A DNA stretch of 64,000 nucleotides from Nocardia vermiculata NBRC 100427. GTDB taxonomy: Bacteria > Actinomycetota > Actinomycetes > Mycobacteriales > Mycobacteriaceae. The stretch's first letter is position 1. Each line of letters opens with the position of its first letter. Below are positions 34,132-42,884 of this stretch, one piece after another. The notes beneath the pieces were generated by a model. That model made no database searches, had not been told where the DNA came from, and saw nothing but the letters and a program-made list of their open reading frames with translations. The stretch lies in contig NZ_BDCA01000002.1 in assembly GCF_001613265.1 (NCBI RefSeq), positions 186,001 to 250,000 of the forward strand. The letters run 5' to 3'. The position numbers and the translations under genes were made by a program.

Positions 34132-36209
34132 GCGGACTTCCTCTCGATGATGATGTGGCCGACGGCGTCCACGGTGGCGTGCTGATGCATGCCGACGATG
34201 GTGGTGGAGTCGAACTGCTCGACGATCGCCGGTCCGTCGAATTCGTTGCCGGCCAGCAACAGTGAGCGTTCGTAGACCGGAGTGTCGACCCACTCCGGCT
34301 CGGTCTCGTCCGCACGCCAGAACAGTGCGCGAGTGGTCGTCTTGACTGCGGCCGACGCATCGGCGCTCCCCGTGCCGATCTCGGCGATCTGCACATGCGG
34401 CACGGCGCCGACACCGGTGACGCGAATATTGATCAGCTGCACCGGCTTGTCGTCGAAGCGCTGCGAATAGGTGCGTCCGTGCGCCTGATGGAAGGCCTCG
34501 GCCACCGATTTCACCCAGACGTCGTCGATCTCGCCATCGGGCGCCGGCACGCGCAGTTCGTAGCCCTGGCCGACGTAGCGGCAGTCGACACTGCGTTCGA
34601 GCGAAATATTTTCCGGCGCAACACCATCGGATTCGAGCTGGGCGACGGCCGCCCCGGAGAGCCGATCCATCTGCTCGTTCAGCAGGCGCAGATCCGGATC
34701 GGCGGAGGAGGTCCACACCGTGGTCGGCACCTCGTAGCGGATATCGGTGGTGAGCAGGCCGACCGCTGAGGTGATGCCGGGGTGGCCGGGCACGATGACC
34801 CGTGGGATGCCGAGCTGGTCGGCGATCTGCCAGGCGAACAGCGGACCGGCCCCGCCCTCGGCGATCAGTGAGAAGTCGCGCGGGTCATAGCCTTTGCGCA
34901 CCGAGTGCAAACTGATCGCCTCGGTCATCGAATGCGCCAGGATCTTGAAGATGCCCATCGCGGCCGCGTCGAGGGTGGTGCCGAGCTTGTCGGCGATATG
35001 GGTACCGATCGCGGTGCGGGCGAGTTCGGGCTGCACCTCCATGGTGCCGGACAGGAAACTGTTCTCCCGCAACCAGCCCATCGCCACCATGGCGTCGGTC
35101 GAGGTGGGCTCGGTGCCGCCGCGGGCGTAACAGGCCGGGCCCGGCACGGCACCGGCACTGCGCGGGCCGACCCGGAACATACCGCCCTCGTCGACCACGG
35201 CGATCGAACCACCGCCGGCGCCGATCGTGTCGACCTCCGCCATCGGCACCATGGCGTGATAGTCGCCGATGCGGGTATCGAGCAGATGTTTCATCCGCAG
35301 GGCGCCGTCGGGCGCGACGCCGATATCGGCGGAGGTACCGCCGACGTCGAGGGTGATGACGCTCGGGAAACCCGAGGCCTTGCCGATGGCACAGCCACCC
35401 AGCAGACCGGCCACCACACCGCTGGTGAGCAGCGAGACGGGGGTTTCGCTCGCACTGCGCGAGGTGACCAGACCACCGGCCGACGTCATCAGGTGGACGT
35501 CGTCACCGACCTGCGCCGCGCGCGCCTTCTGCGCGAGGTTCTCGATATAGCGGGAGGTCTTCGGGCCGATGAAGGCGTTCAGCGCGGCCGTGGAGAAGCG
35601 TTCGTACTCCCGGTATTGCGGGGCGACCTCACTGGACAGCGAGACGAACACCTCCGGGTACTCCTCGGCGATGATCTCCTTGACCCGCTTCTCGTGCGTG
35701 GCATTGCGGTACGAATGCAGGAAGGCGACCGCGATGGCGTCCACGCCGCGTGCGCGCAGCAGCCGGACCTGCTCACGTACGGCGGTCTCGTCCAGCGGAA
35801 TCAGCACGGTGCCCGCGGCATCGATGCGCTCGGGCACGACCCGGCGGTTGCGCCGTGGCACCAGCTGCCATTTCTGCCACGGCAGATCCTGATAGTTGGA
35901 ATAGTTGAGCGGCCGCTTCTTGCGCGCGATGTGCAGCAGGTCCCGGAAGCCTTCGGTGGTGATCATGCCGACGTCGCAGCCGTTGTGCTCGAGCACGATA
36001 TTGGTGGCCACCGTGGTGCCGTGGAAGAACATCTCGATATCGGCGGGGTCGATCCCGGCCCGCGCGGCGAGCACCTCGATACCGTCCATGGTCCCGATCG
36101 ACGGGTCGTGATTCGTCGAGGGGGTTTTGTGGACGACCACGCTGCCGTCGTCGTCCCACAACACGAGGTCGGTGAACGTGCCGCCGACGTCGACTCCAAT
36201 TCTCTTCAT
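34128..36209 (-). CDS. hyuA: Hydantoinase A / oxoprolinase-type ATPase subunit
   Basis: This 693-residue protein starts MKRIGVDVGGTFTDLVLWDD, the phosphate-binding loop of the ASKHA fold. Other family marks are EMFFHGTTVATNIVLEHNG, SAGGLVTSRSASETPVSLLT, TLDVGGTSADIGV and AEGGAGPLFAWQIADQLGI. HyuA phosphorylates the ring carbonyl with ATP, and HyuB completes hydrolysis. The promoter lies about 130 bases upstream with a 12-mer shared with the MaoC operon, so both probably answer to the GntR regulator encoded between them. Substrate is inferred to be a lactam or imide. Confidence 0.94.
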   Translation of the reverse strand: MKRIGVDVGGTFTDLVLWDDDGSVVVHKTPSTNHDPSIGTMDGIEVLAARAGIDPADIEMFFHGTTVATNIVLEHNGCDVGMITTEGFRDLLHIARKKRPLNYSNYQDLPWQKWQLVPRRNRRVVPERIDAAGTVLIPLDETAVREQVRLLRARGVDAIAVAFLHSYRNATHEKRVKEIIAEEYPEVFVSLSSEVAPQYREYERFSTAALNAFIGPKTSRYIENLAQKARAAQVGDDVHLMTSAGGLVTSRSASETPVSLLTSGVVAGLLGGCAIGKASGFPSVITLDVGGTSADIGVAPDGALRMKHLLDTRIGDYHAMVPMAEVDTIGAGGGSIAVVDEGGMFRVGPRSAGAVPGPACYARGGTEPTSTDAMVAMGWLRENSFLSGTMEVQPELARTAIGTHIADKLGTTLDAAAMGIFKILAHSMTEAISLHSVRKGYDPRDFSLIAEGGAGPLFAWQIADQLGIPRVIVPGHPGITSAVGLLTTDIRYEVPTTVWTSSADPDLRLLNEQMDRLSGAAVAQLESDGVAPENISLERSVDCRYVGQGYELRVPAPDGEIDDVWVKSVAEAFHQAHGRTYSQRFDDKPVQLINIRVTGVGAVPHVQIAEIGTGSADASAAVKTTTRALFWRADETEPEWVDTPVYERSLLLAGNEFDGPAIVEQFDSTTIVGMHQHATVDAVGHIIIERKSA

Positions 36210-36339
36210 CAAGATTTTCCATTCTTCCGGCGCCCACGAGGGAGCGGAGGGGACGACCGAGGCGGAATGCCGTCTCTCGAGGTCGGGGGACCACCGCGCG
36301 AGGTGATGGAAGCCATCGTGCTTGAGACCGCCATAGAAA

Positions 36340-36367
36340 GCAATACCTCAGATGTTTCGTAGGTAAA
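36340..36367 (-). promoter_or_regulatory. hyuA promoter with shared operator-like 12-mer
   Basis: Read on the minus strand, TTTACC (36367-36362) and TATTGC (36345-36340) stand 16 bases apart and can serve as -35 and -10. The element TCTGAGGTATTG (36352-36341) overlaps the -10. It matches 11 of 12 bases of the element at the same place in the MaoC operon promoter. Confidence 0.55.
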
Positions 36368-36532
36368 ATCAGGGTTACGCCGAGAAGTATCCTGAGAAGA
36401 ACGGCGAAAATGCCCCTAATTGACGGATGTTTACCCTAGGCTCGGCGACCGAAGCATCTCGGTACTGTCGGCCGGGTGAGGCTAGGCTCGGCGATCAACA
36501 GCCAGCCCGTTCGAACAGAAGGACCCAAGCCG

Positions 36533-37267
36533 GTGACCGAAGCGACGACAGGCGACGCACCCAGCAAACCCGGACCCGCCTACGCGGTTCTGGCCGAGCA
36601 GTTGCGCAGCCGAATCCTGTCGGGCGAACTGCCACAGGGCGCCCGCCTGCCGAACGATACCGAACTGACCGCCGAGTTCGGCGTGGGCCGCAGCACGATC
36701 CGTGAGGCGTTGCGATCGCTGGCGAGTCAGAATCTGATCACCACCACCCGCGGTGTCACCGGCGGCAGCTTCGTGGCCTCACCCAGCATCGGGCATATCA
36801 GTGCCAACCTGGAGACCGGCGTGGCACTGATGGCCGCCGCCGAAGCCGTCACCGTCGATCAGCTGATGGAGGTGCGCAATCTGATGGAGGTACCGGCCGC
36901 CGGCATGGCGGCGTTTCGCCGGACCGAGGAACAGCTGGACGAACTGCGGGCTGCGATCTTCGATCCGAAGGGCATCCAGGGCCCGGACACCTACGCCAAG
37001 AACCAGGAGTTTCACCTGGTATTACTGCGCGCCACCGGCAATCCACTACTGGAGCTGATCACCGCACCGGTGTTCCGGGTGCTGGCCACTCGCTTCGGCC
37101 GCGACCACGCTCCCGGCGGCTTCTGGCACTGTGTGGATCACGACCATCGGGCCATCCTGGAGGTCGTCGCGGCCGGCGACTCGATGGCCGCCATCGATCT
37201 GATGCGCCGCCACCTGGACCACCTGGGCGATTCCTACCGCCGGATGGACCGGCTGCGAACCGAGTGA
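36533..37267 (+). CDS. GntR-family regulator, FadR subfamily
   Basis: A 244-residue regulator. GTG 36533 has GAAGGA nine bases upstream; GTG 36476 is in frame but has no such site. The winged helix covers AVLAEQLRSRILSGELPQGA and LTAEFGVGRSTIREALRSLA (residues 20-75). The C-terminal FCD helical domain has LMEVRNLMEVPAAGMAA, EFHLVLLRATGNPLL and HRAILEVVAAGD with the metal-binding His residues. FadR-type proteins respond to organic acids or acyl-CoA. It lies between the hyu operon and the MaoC operon and likely controls both. Confidence 0.93.
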   Translation: MTEATTGDAPSKPGPAYAVLAEQLRSRILSGELPQGARLPNDTELTAEFGVGRSTIREALRSLASQNLITTTRGVTGGSFVASPSIGHISANLETGVALMAAAEAVTVDQLMEVRNLMEVPAAGMAAFRRTEEQLDELRAAIFDPKGIQGPDTYAKNQEFHLVLLRATGNPLLELITAPVFRVLATRFGRDHAPGGFWHCVDHDHRAILEVVAAGDSMAAIDLMRRHLDHLGDSYRRMDRLRTE

Positions 37268-37372
37268 GCTGTCGCGGGCACCCCCCGCCGACCACCAAAA
37301 CATCTGCTTTTTACTGAGATCAGTGCGGAAATATCCGCCGCACTGAGCCGCGAACTGCGTCGATATCACCCC

Positions 37373-37400
37373 TTGACGTTCTAAATGTCTGATGTATTGT
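37373..37400 (+). promoter_or_regulatory. MaoC operon promoter with shared operator-like 12-mer
   Basis: TTGACG (37373-37378) and TATTGT (37395-37400) are separated by 16 bases, a good -35/-10 pair. TCTGATGTATTG (37388-37399) overlaps the -10 and is nearly identical to the element at the hyuA promoter, in the same position. Confidence 0.6.
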
Positions 37401-37438
37401 TCGAATCACGCATTCGCTGAACGAACTGAGGAGATACG

Positions 37439-37993
37439 GTGGCAGTGCATGAGGCTGTTCTCGGACACTTCTTCGAGGACTACGTCCTGGGTGACGTCTA
37501 CCAACACCCCATCGGACGGACGATCTCCGAAGCGGACAACACCTGGATCACGGTGCTGTCGATGAATACCAACCAGAACCATTTCAACGCCCACGTCGCC
37601 GCACAGAACCCGATCACCGACGGCAAGGTGATCGTCAACTCCGGCCTGACAGTCGCTGTGGTGCTGGGACTTTCGGTGCTCGACATGAGCCAGAACGCGA
37701 TCTCGAACCTGGAGTTCACCGAGATCAAGATGTCGCACCCGGTCTACGTCGGCGACACGATCTACGCGGAGAGCATCTGCACCGGCCTGCGCCTGTCGAA
37801 GTCCCGCCCCTACGCCGGCATCGTCTCGATGATCACCCGAGGGCTGAACCAGGAAGGCACCGAGGTGATCTCGTGGAAGCGCTCGGTGATGGTCGCGACC
37901 CGCGAGAGTGGCATCGGGCAGAACTATTTCCCGGAGGCGAAGGACGGCCCGCTCCAACTGCCGGCCACGGACACGGAGGACACGCAGCGATGA
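37439..37993 (+). CDS. MaoC-family acyl-CoA hydratase (mesaconyl/itaconyl-CoA type)
   Basis: A 184-residue hot-dog-fold protein from GTG 37439 after GAGGAG. The hydratase helix reads WITVLSMNTNQNHFNAHVAA; the MNTxxxHF pattern is that of the mesaconyl-CoA/itaconyl-CoA hydratase branch rather than of R-specific enoyl-CoA hydratases. Later strands include LEFTEIKMSHPVYVGDTIYA. It would add water to a branched C5 unsaturated acyl-CoA. It is the first gene of a five-gene operon whose last enzyme is a CitE-like lyase, which fits that reaction. Confidence 0.88.
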   Translation: MAVHEAVLGHFFEDYVLGDVYQHPIGRTISEADNTWITVLSMNTNQNHFNAHVAAQNPITDGKVIVNSGLTVAVVLGLSVLDMSQNAISNLEFTEIKMSHPVYVGDTIYAESICTGLRLSKSRPYAGIVSMITRGLNQEGTEVISWKRSVMVATRESGIGQNYFPEAKDGPLQLPATDTEDTQR

Positions 37994-39207
37994 AACCGTT
38001 GGAAGACGTCCGCATCATCGCGCTGGAACAATACGGCGCCGGCCCCTTCGGTAGCGTCCACCTGGCCGACCTGGGCGCCGATGTCATCAAGATCGAGGAC
38101 CCCGCCGTCGGCGGCGATGTCGGGCGCTACGTGCCGCCCTACACCGAGGGCGAGGACTCGCTGTTCTTCGAAACCTTCAACCGCAACAAGCGCAGTCTGT
38201 CACTGGACCTGTCGAATCCGTCCGGCCGCAAGGTATTCGAGGATCTGGTCCGCACCAGCGATGCCGTGTACTCGAATCTGCGCGGCGACGTGCCCGCGAA
38301 AATCGGTATCACCTACGACGATCTGAAACATCTCAACCCGGAGATCGTGTGCTGCAGCCTGACCGGATTCGGAATGACCGGGCCACGGTCCACCGAACCC
38401 GGTTACGACTACATCCTGCAGGGCTTGGCGGGTTGGATGAGCTTGACCGGCGACCCGGACGGCCCGCCCACCAAATCCGGTCTGTCCCTGGTGGATTTCT
38501 CCGGTGGATTCGTCGCCGCGCTCAGCCTGCTGTCCGGACTGCACGCCGCTCGGCGCGACGGAGTGGGCGGTGACTGCGACGTGTCGCTGTACGACACCGC
38601 GATGTCGCTGCTCACCTATCCGGCCACCTGGCATCTGAACGCGGGTTTCGAACCCGTGCGCACCAAGAACTCCGCCCATCCGTCACTGGTGCCGTTCCAG
38701 GCATTCGAGGCCTCCGACGGCTGGCTGGTGGTGGGCTGTGCGAAGGAGAAGTTCTGGGAGCGGCTGGTCGTCGCGATCGGCCATCCCGAGCTGGGCACCG
38801 ATCCTCGATTCACCACTTTCGCGCTGCGCGGCGAGCATCGCGACGAACTGCTGCCGATGCTGGAGCAGATCTTCGCCGGCAAGCCGGTGCGGCACTGGTT
38901 GTCGCTGCTGCGTCCGGCCGGAGTGCCCTCGGGTCCGATCAACGATGTGGCACAGGCACTCACCGAACCGCACACCCTCGCCCGTGACCTCGTCGTGGCG
39001 ACCGAGCATCCGCGGTACGGAACACTGCGGCAGGTGGCCTCGCCGGTCCGCTTCGGTTCCACCCCACCGCAATACCGCCGTGCGCCCGAGCGCAACGAGC
39101 ACTTCGACGAGATCATCGGTGCCGAACTGGGCTACGACGACGAGACGATCGCTCACCTCGCCGCACAGGGCGCCTTCGGTCCCGATGCCGACCGGTCCCG
39201 CGCATGA
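37990..39207 (+). CDS. Class III (CaiB/BaiF) CoA transferase
   Basis: This 405-residue enzyme overlaps the MaoC stop by four bases. It shows the family III pattern: VRIIALEQYGAGPFGSVHLA, LGADVIKIEDP, FFETFNRNKRSLSLDLSN, then GYDYILQGLAGWMSLTG and DCDVSLYDTAMSLLTYPA with the Asp that forms the glutamyl/aspartyl-CoA intermediate. Such enzymes move CoA from one acid (often succinyl-CoA) to another. In this operon it should activate the dicarboxylate before the dehydrogenase, hydratase and lyase act. Confidence 0.92.
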   Translation: MKPLEDVRIIALEQYGAGPFGSVHLADLGADVIKIEDPAVGGDVGRYVPPYTEGEDSLFFETFNRNKRSLSLDLSNPSGRKVFEDLVRTSDAVYSNLRGDVPAKIGITYDDLKHLNPEIVCCSLTGFGMTGPRSTEPGYDYILQGLAGWMSLTGDPDGPPTKSGLSLVDFSGGFVAALSLLSGLHAARRDGVGGDCDVSLYDTAMSLLTYPATWHLNAGFEPVRTKNSAHPSLVPFQAFEASDGWLVVGCAKEKFWERLVVAIGHPELGTDPRFTTFALRGEHRDELLPMLEQIFAGKPVRHWLSLLRPAGVPSGPINDVAQALTEPHTLARDLVVATEHPRYGTLRQVASPVRFGSTPPQYRRAPERNEHFDEIIGAELGYDDETIAHLAAQGAFGPDADRSRA

Positions 39208-40577
39208 TCTCGCAGACGCTGGCCGAATGGGCACATGATCTCGTCGCCGACGCGCTGCCCGCCGAGGTCGTGCACGCGACCGCCCGCCACCTGCTCGACG
39301 GAGTCGGCAATGCTGTCGCCGCCCGCCGGCTCGGTTACGGCCGCGCCGGGTTCGAGGTGGCCGACGCGCTGGGCGGGCCGCCCGAAGCACGGCCCCTGAC
39401 CGGCATGCGAGCCCAGTCGGCACCTGCCGCCGCCATGGCGACGGCGGTGCTGGTGCATGCCCTGGATTTCGACGACACCCACGCCGGCGCGCTGGTACAC
39501 CCGACCGCGGTGACACTGCCCGCCGCATTCGCGGTGGGACAGCAGACCCGGGCCACCGGCACACAGGTGCTGGCCGCCACCGCGATCGGACTCGAGGCGG
39601 CCTGTCGACTCGGCCTCGCCAGCCCGCACGGTTTCCACAGTCGCGGTCTGCACGCCACCGGCGTGGTCGGCCCGCTCGCCGCCGCACTGGTCACCGGTCG
39701 CCTGACCGGGCTCACGACCCGTGAGCTGGTCGATGCCCTCGGCATCGCCGGTTCGGCCGGTGGCGGGCTGCTGGAATTCCTCGATACCGATGCCGACACC
39801 AAGGCTCTGCATCCCGGTACCGCCACCCTCAACGGCATTCTCGCCGCGCGGCTGGCCGCCGCCGGAGCCGACGGACCACCGTCGGTACTCGAGGGCAGGC
39901 GGGGACTCTACGCGGCCCTGTCGGCCCGCGAAGCCGATCCTGCAGCCATCGTCGCCGAGCTCGGAACCCGGTGGGAAGCAACGAATATCGGTATCAAGCC
40001 CTATCCCAGCTGTCAGCTCATGCACGTCACGCTGGATGCCGTCGCCGCCGCCGTACCCGAGGCGGGCATTGACCCCGCGCACGTCGCCGACATCGAGGTC
40101 CGGGTGCACCCGGATTCCCTGCCCATCGTGTGCGGGCCGAATGCGGGAGTCGCCGCGCCCCGCAGCACCTACGACGGCAAATTCGATCTGCCCTGGAGTG
40201 TGGCGGCGCTGCTCCACGACGGCACGGTCGACATCTCGACCTACACACCCGACTCCATCGCCCGCGCGGCCGTGCTGGCCACCGCGCGCCGGGTACGTGT
40301 CGTGGAAGCCGCGACCGACGGTCCGGCGGCCTCGGCTCCCGGTCGTGCCGTCATCACTCTCGACGACGGCCGCACCCTGCACGGTCACGTCGCGGGCAGC
40401 CGCGGCACCAGCGCCTTCCCACTCGACGACGCACAACTGCGCGCCAAATTCCTTGCCAACTGCGCGAGTCACGACCGGGCCGGTGAACTCGCGGACCGGA
40501 TCCTCGCGCTCGCCGACGAGCCGGACCTGTCCGCGATCCTCGACCTGGCCGCGACGATCGCCCCCGTCCCCAACTGA
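39204..40577 (+). CDS. MmgE/PrpD family protein
   Basis: A 457-residue protein overlapping the previous stop by four bases. The helical domain has ALDFDDTHAGALVHPTAVTL with the conserved Asp/His residues, and HGFHSRGLHATGVVGPLAAA. The second domain includes IKPYPSCQLMHVTLDAV and YDGKFDLPWSVAALL. Family members include 2-methylcitrate dehydratase, cis-aconitate decarboxylase and imidosuccinate or iminodisuccinate-related lyases. All act on di- or tricarboxylates, which suits this operon. The exact reaction (dehydration, decarboxylation or isomerisation) cannot be told from sequence. Confidence 0.9.
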   Translation: MISQTLAEWAHDLVADALPAEVVHATARHLLDGVGNAVAARRLGYGRAGFEVADALGGPPEARPLTGMRAQSAPAAAMATAVLVHALDFDDTHAGALVHPTAVTLPAAFAVGQQTRATGTQVLAATAIGLEAACRLGLASPHGFHSRGLHATGVVGPLAAALVTGRLTGLTTRELVDALGIAGSAGGGLLEFLDTDADTKALHPGTATLNGILAARLAAAGADGPPSVLEGRRGLYAALSAREADPAAIVAELGTRWEATNIGIKPYPSCQLMHVTLDAVAAAVPEAGIDPAHVADIEVRVHPDSLPIVCGPNAGVAAPRSTYDGKFDLPWSVAALLHDGTVDISTYTPDSIARAAVLATARRVRVVEAATDGPAASAPGRAVITLDDGRTLHGHVAGSRGTSAFPLDDAQLRAKFLANCASHDRAGELADRILALADEPDLSAILDLAATIAPVPN

Positions 40578-40593
40578 CGTTCCAGGAGTCACC

Positions 40594-41757
40594 GTGGATT
40601 TCACCTTCAACGAACAACAGCTCGATTTCCGGAATGCCCTGCGCCACTTCGTCGACAAGGAGATCGTCCCGGTGGCCGGGGAATGGGAACGCAGCGGCCG
40701 CTACCCCACCGAGATCGTCGACCACATGAAGGCGATGGGCCTGTTCGGCATCACCACCCCCGAGGAATACGGCGGCATCGATCTGGACAAGGTGTCGTTC
40801 ACGCTCGTCTACGAGGAGCTGGCCCGCGGCTGGATGGGTATCGCCGGCATCGTCGGCAGCCACAATCTGTCGTGCTGGATGATCAACAAGCACGGCACCC
40901 CCGAACAGAGGCAGCAGCTGCTGCCGAAGCTGGCCAGTGGCGAGTGGCGCACCGGTATCGGGCTCACCGAACCGGGTGCGGGTACCGATCTGCAAGGTAT
41001 CCGGACCACTGCCCGGCGCGACGGCGACCACTACGTGATCAACGGCGCCAAGACCTGGATCACCAACGCGCGGCACGCGAATGTGCTTCCGGTGCTGGTG
41101 AAAACCGATCCCACCGCGACGCCGGCACACAAGGGCATGAGCATCCTGCTGGTGGACACCACCACCGACGGTTTCGAGGTGCAGCGCGATCTCGGCAAGC
41201 TCGGATACAAGGGCACCGAATCCTGCGAGATCCTGCTGAACGACGTGCGGGTGCCCGTGGATGCACTACTCGGTGGTGTCGAGGGCCGGGGACTGCAGCA
41301 GGCGTTGTCCGGGCTGGAGATCGGCCGGCTCAATATCGCCGGACGCAGCGTCGGGATCGCGCAGGCCGCCTACGACGCGGCACTGGCCTACGCCAAGGAG
41401 CGCACCGCTTTCGGGCAGCCGATCGCGGACTTCCAGGCCATCCAGCTCAAGATCGCCGATATCGCAACCCAGCTGCAGGCGGCCCGGCTGATGACGTATT
41501 GGGCGGCGTCCCAGGCCGATTCGGGTAAGCGGGTGGATATGGAGGCCGGAATGGCGAAGTACTTCGCCTCCGAGACCGCGATCAACGCCAGCCTGGAATC
41601 CATGCGCATCCACGGCGGCTACGGATACTCCACCGAATTCGTCGTCGAACGGCTCTACCGGGACGCACCGCTGATGGCGATCGGTGAGGGCACCAACGAC
41701 ATCATGCGCACCATCATCGCCAAGGCACTGGTGGCCGGCACCGGAGTTGTCGGGTGA
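40594..41757 (+). CDS. Acyl-CoA dehydrogenase of the C5 cluster
   Basis: This 387-residue flavoenzyme starts at GTG 40594 after CCAGGAG. It has GIGLTEPGAGTDLQGIRTTA, NGAKTWITNARHANVLPVLV and SLESMRIHGGYGYSTEFVVE. The catalytic Glu is present in MAIGEGTNDIMRT. Length and motifs match short-chain or branched-chain enzymes such as those for (2S)-methylsuccinyl-CoA, isobutyryl-CoA or glutaryl-CoA. In the operon context a methylsuccinyl-CoA to mesaconyl-CoA step is attractive, but this is inference. Its stop overlaps the lyase start by four bases. Confidence 0.93.
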   Translation: MDFTFNEQQLDFRNALRHFVDKEIVPVAGEWERSGRYPTEIVDHMKAMGLFGITTPEEYGGIDLDKVSFTLVYEELARGWMGIAGIVGSHNLSCWMINKHGTPEQRQQLLPKLASGEWRTGIGLTEPGAGTDLQGIRTTARRDGDHYVINGAKTWITNARHANVLPVLVKTDPTATPAHKGMSILLVDTTTDGFEVQRDLGKLGYKGTESCEILLNDVRVPVDALLGGVEGRGLQQALSGLEIGRLNIAGRSVGIAQAAYDAALAYAKERTAFGQPIADFQAIQLKIADIATQLQAARLMTYWAASQADSGKRVDMEAGMAKYFASETAINASLESMRIHGGYGYSTEFVVERLYRDAPLMAIGEGTNDIMRTIIAKALVAGTGVVG

Positions 41758-42599
41758 GGCCGCTGACCTACCTCTATGTCCCCGGTGACGTCCCGCAGCG
41801 GTTCGACAAGGCGCTCACCTCGGGCGCCGACGCCATCGTGCTCGACCTCGAGGATGCCGTCGCGCTGAACCGCAAGGACGAGGCCCGCACCGCAGTGGCC
41901 GGCTGGATCGCGGCAACCGATCCCGGGCGAGTGCAGGTGTGGGTGCGGGTGAATCCGGGGGCTTTGCAGGACAGCGATATTCGCGCGGTGGCCCACCCAC
42001 GGCTGACAGGCATCTGGTTGCCCAAGGTGGATTCGGCCGCCGACGTCGAACGCGCCGACCGGCTCCTCACCCACTCGGCTTGTCCCGACGCCGAAGTCTC
42101 GGCGCTGATCGAAACCGCTGCGGGCGTTTTCGACGCCCTGCCCATCGCCCGCGCACCCCGCATGAGCTTCCTGCAGCTGGGTGAGGTCGATCTGGCGAGC
42201 GAGCTGGGCGTGGCCGCCGAACGCGACGACACCACACTGCTGTTCGCCCGCAGCCGCATCGTCGCCGCGAGCGTCGCCGCCGGCATCGCCCCTCCCCCGG
42301 CCGCGGTGTCACGGAACTTCCGGGACCTGGATACCTTCCGGGCCGACACCCGGCGCCTCGCCGAGCACGGCTTCGCCGGACGAGTCTGTATCCATCCCGC
42401 CCAGCTGGCTCCGGTGCGCGAAGTCTTCACCCCGGACCCCGAGGAAGTACGTGCGGCCCGTGCCGTCCTCGCCGCCTTGGACCGTGCCGATTCCGGTGTC
42501 GCACTCGATGCCCACGGTTTCCTCATCGACGAGGCGGTAGCCAGACAGTCCCGCGCGATCGTCGAACGCGCGGCAGCGGCGGACGTTTCCGCGAGCTGA
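41754..42599 (+). CDS. HpcH/HpaI (CitE-like) beta-hydroxyacyl-CoA lyase
   Basis: This 281-residue TIM-barrel enzyme starts at GTG 41754 in a GTGA overlap. Family marks are TYLYVPGDVPQRFDKAL, DAIVLDLEDAVALNRKDEAR, VWVRVNPG, ALIETAAGVFDAL (metal-binding Glu) and LGEVDLASELG (metal-binding Asp). It resembles citramalyl-CoA, malyl-CoA and beta-methylmalyl-CoA lyases, including the mycobacterial lyase of itaconate breakdown. It would split the hydrated C5-CoA into acetyl-CoA plus pyruvate, or propionyl-CoA plus glyoxylate, and ends the operon. Confidence 0.93.
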   Translation: MRPLTYLYVPGDVPQRFDKALTSGADAIVLDLEDAVALNRKDEARTAVAGWIAATDPGRVQVWVRVNPGALQDSDIRAVAHPRLTGIWLPKVDSAADVERADRLLTHSACPDAEVSALIETAAGVFDALPIARAPRMSFLQLGEVDLASELGVAAERDDTTLLFARSRIVAASVAAGIAPPPAAVSRNFRDLDTFRADTRRLAEHGFAGRVCIHPAQLAPVREVFTPDPEEVRAARAVLAALDRADSGVALDAHGFLIDEAVARQSRAIVERAAAADVSAS

Positions 42600-42884
42600 G
42601 CCGACCCCATTGCGCGGCCGAGCACTGAACTTCGCAAAGGCTGCCTGCAGGCACGTTCTGGTCGGTATTCTGTTACTTCGAGGAAGGTGTCGATCGACCG
42701 GACTGTGGACCTACCCGGCCATCCCACCCTCCGCTGCGTGATTGCGGCTTTCAGCGCACCGCCGAGCTGGGAGCGATCGTTTCGGCACCGACGCCGCCAA
42801 CCATTTCCTGCTGCGCTGGACGTATGCCGTGGGTGCCGATGAATCGACGGCGGACCGAGAACTTTTCCGCTCCCGAGGTGGACG

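Noticed and set aside
34132..34716. N-terminal extension of hyuB into hyuA
   Set aside because: HyuB proteins start at VDPITL-type sequence; ATG 34131 in the ATGA overlap is the natural start and the extension reads a shadow of hyuA.
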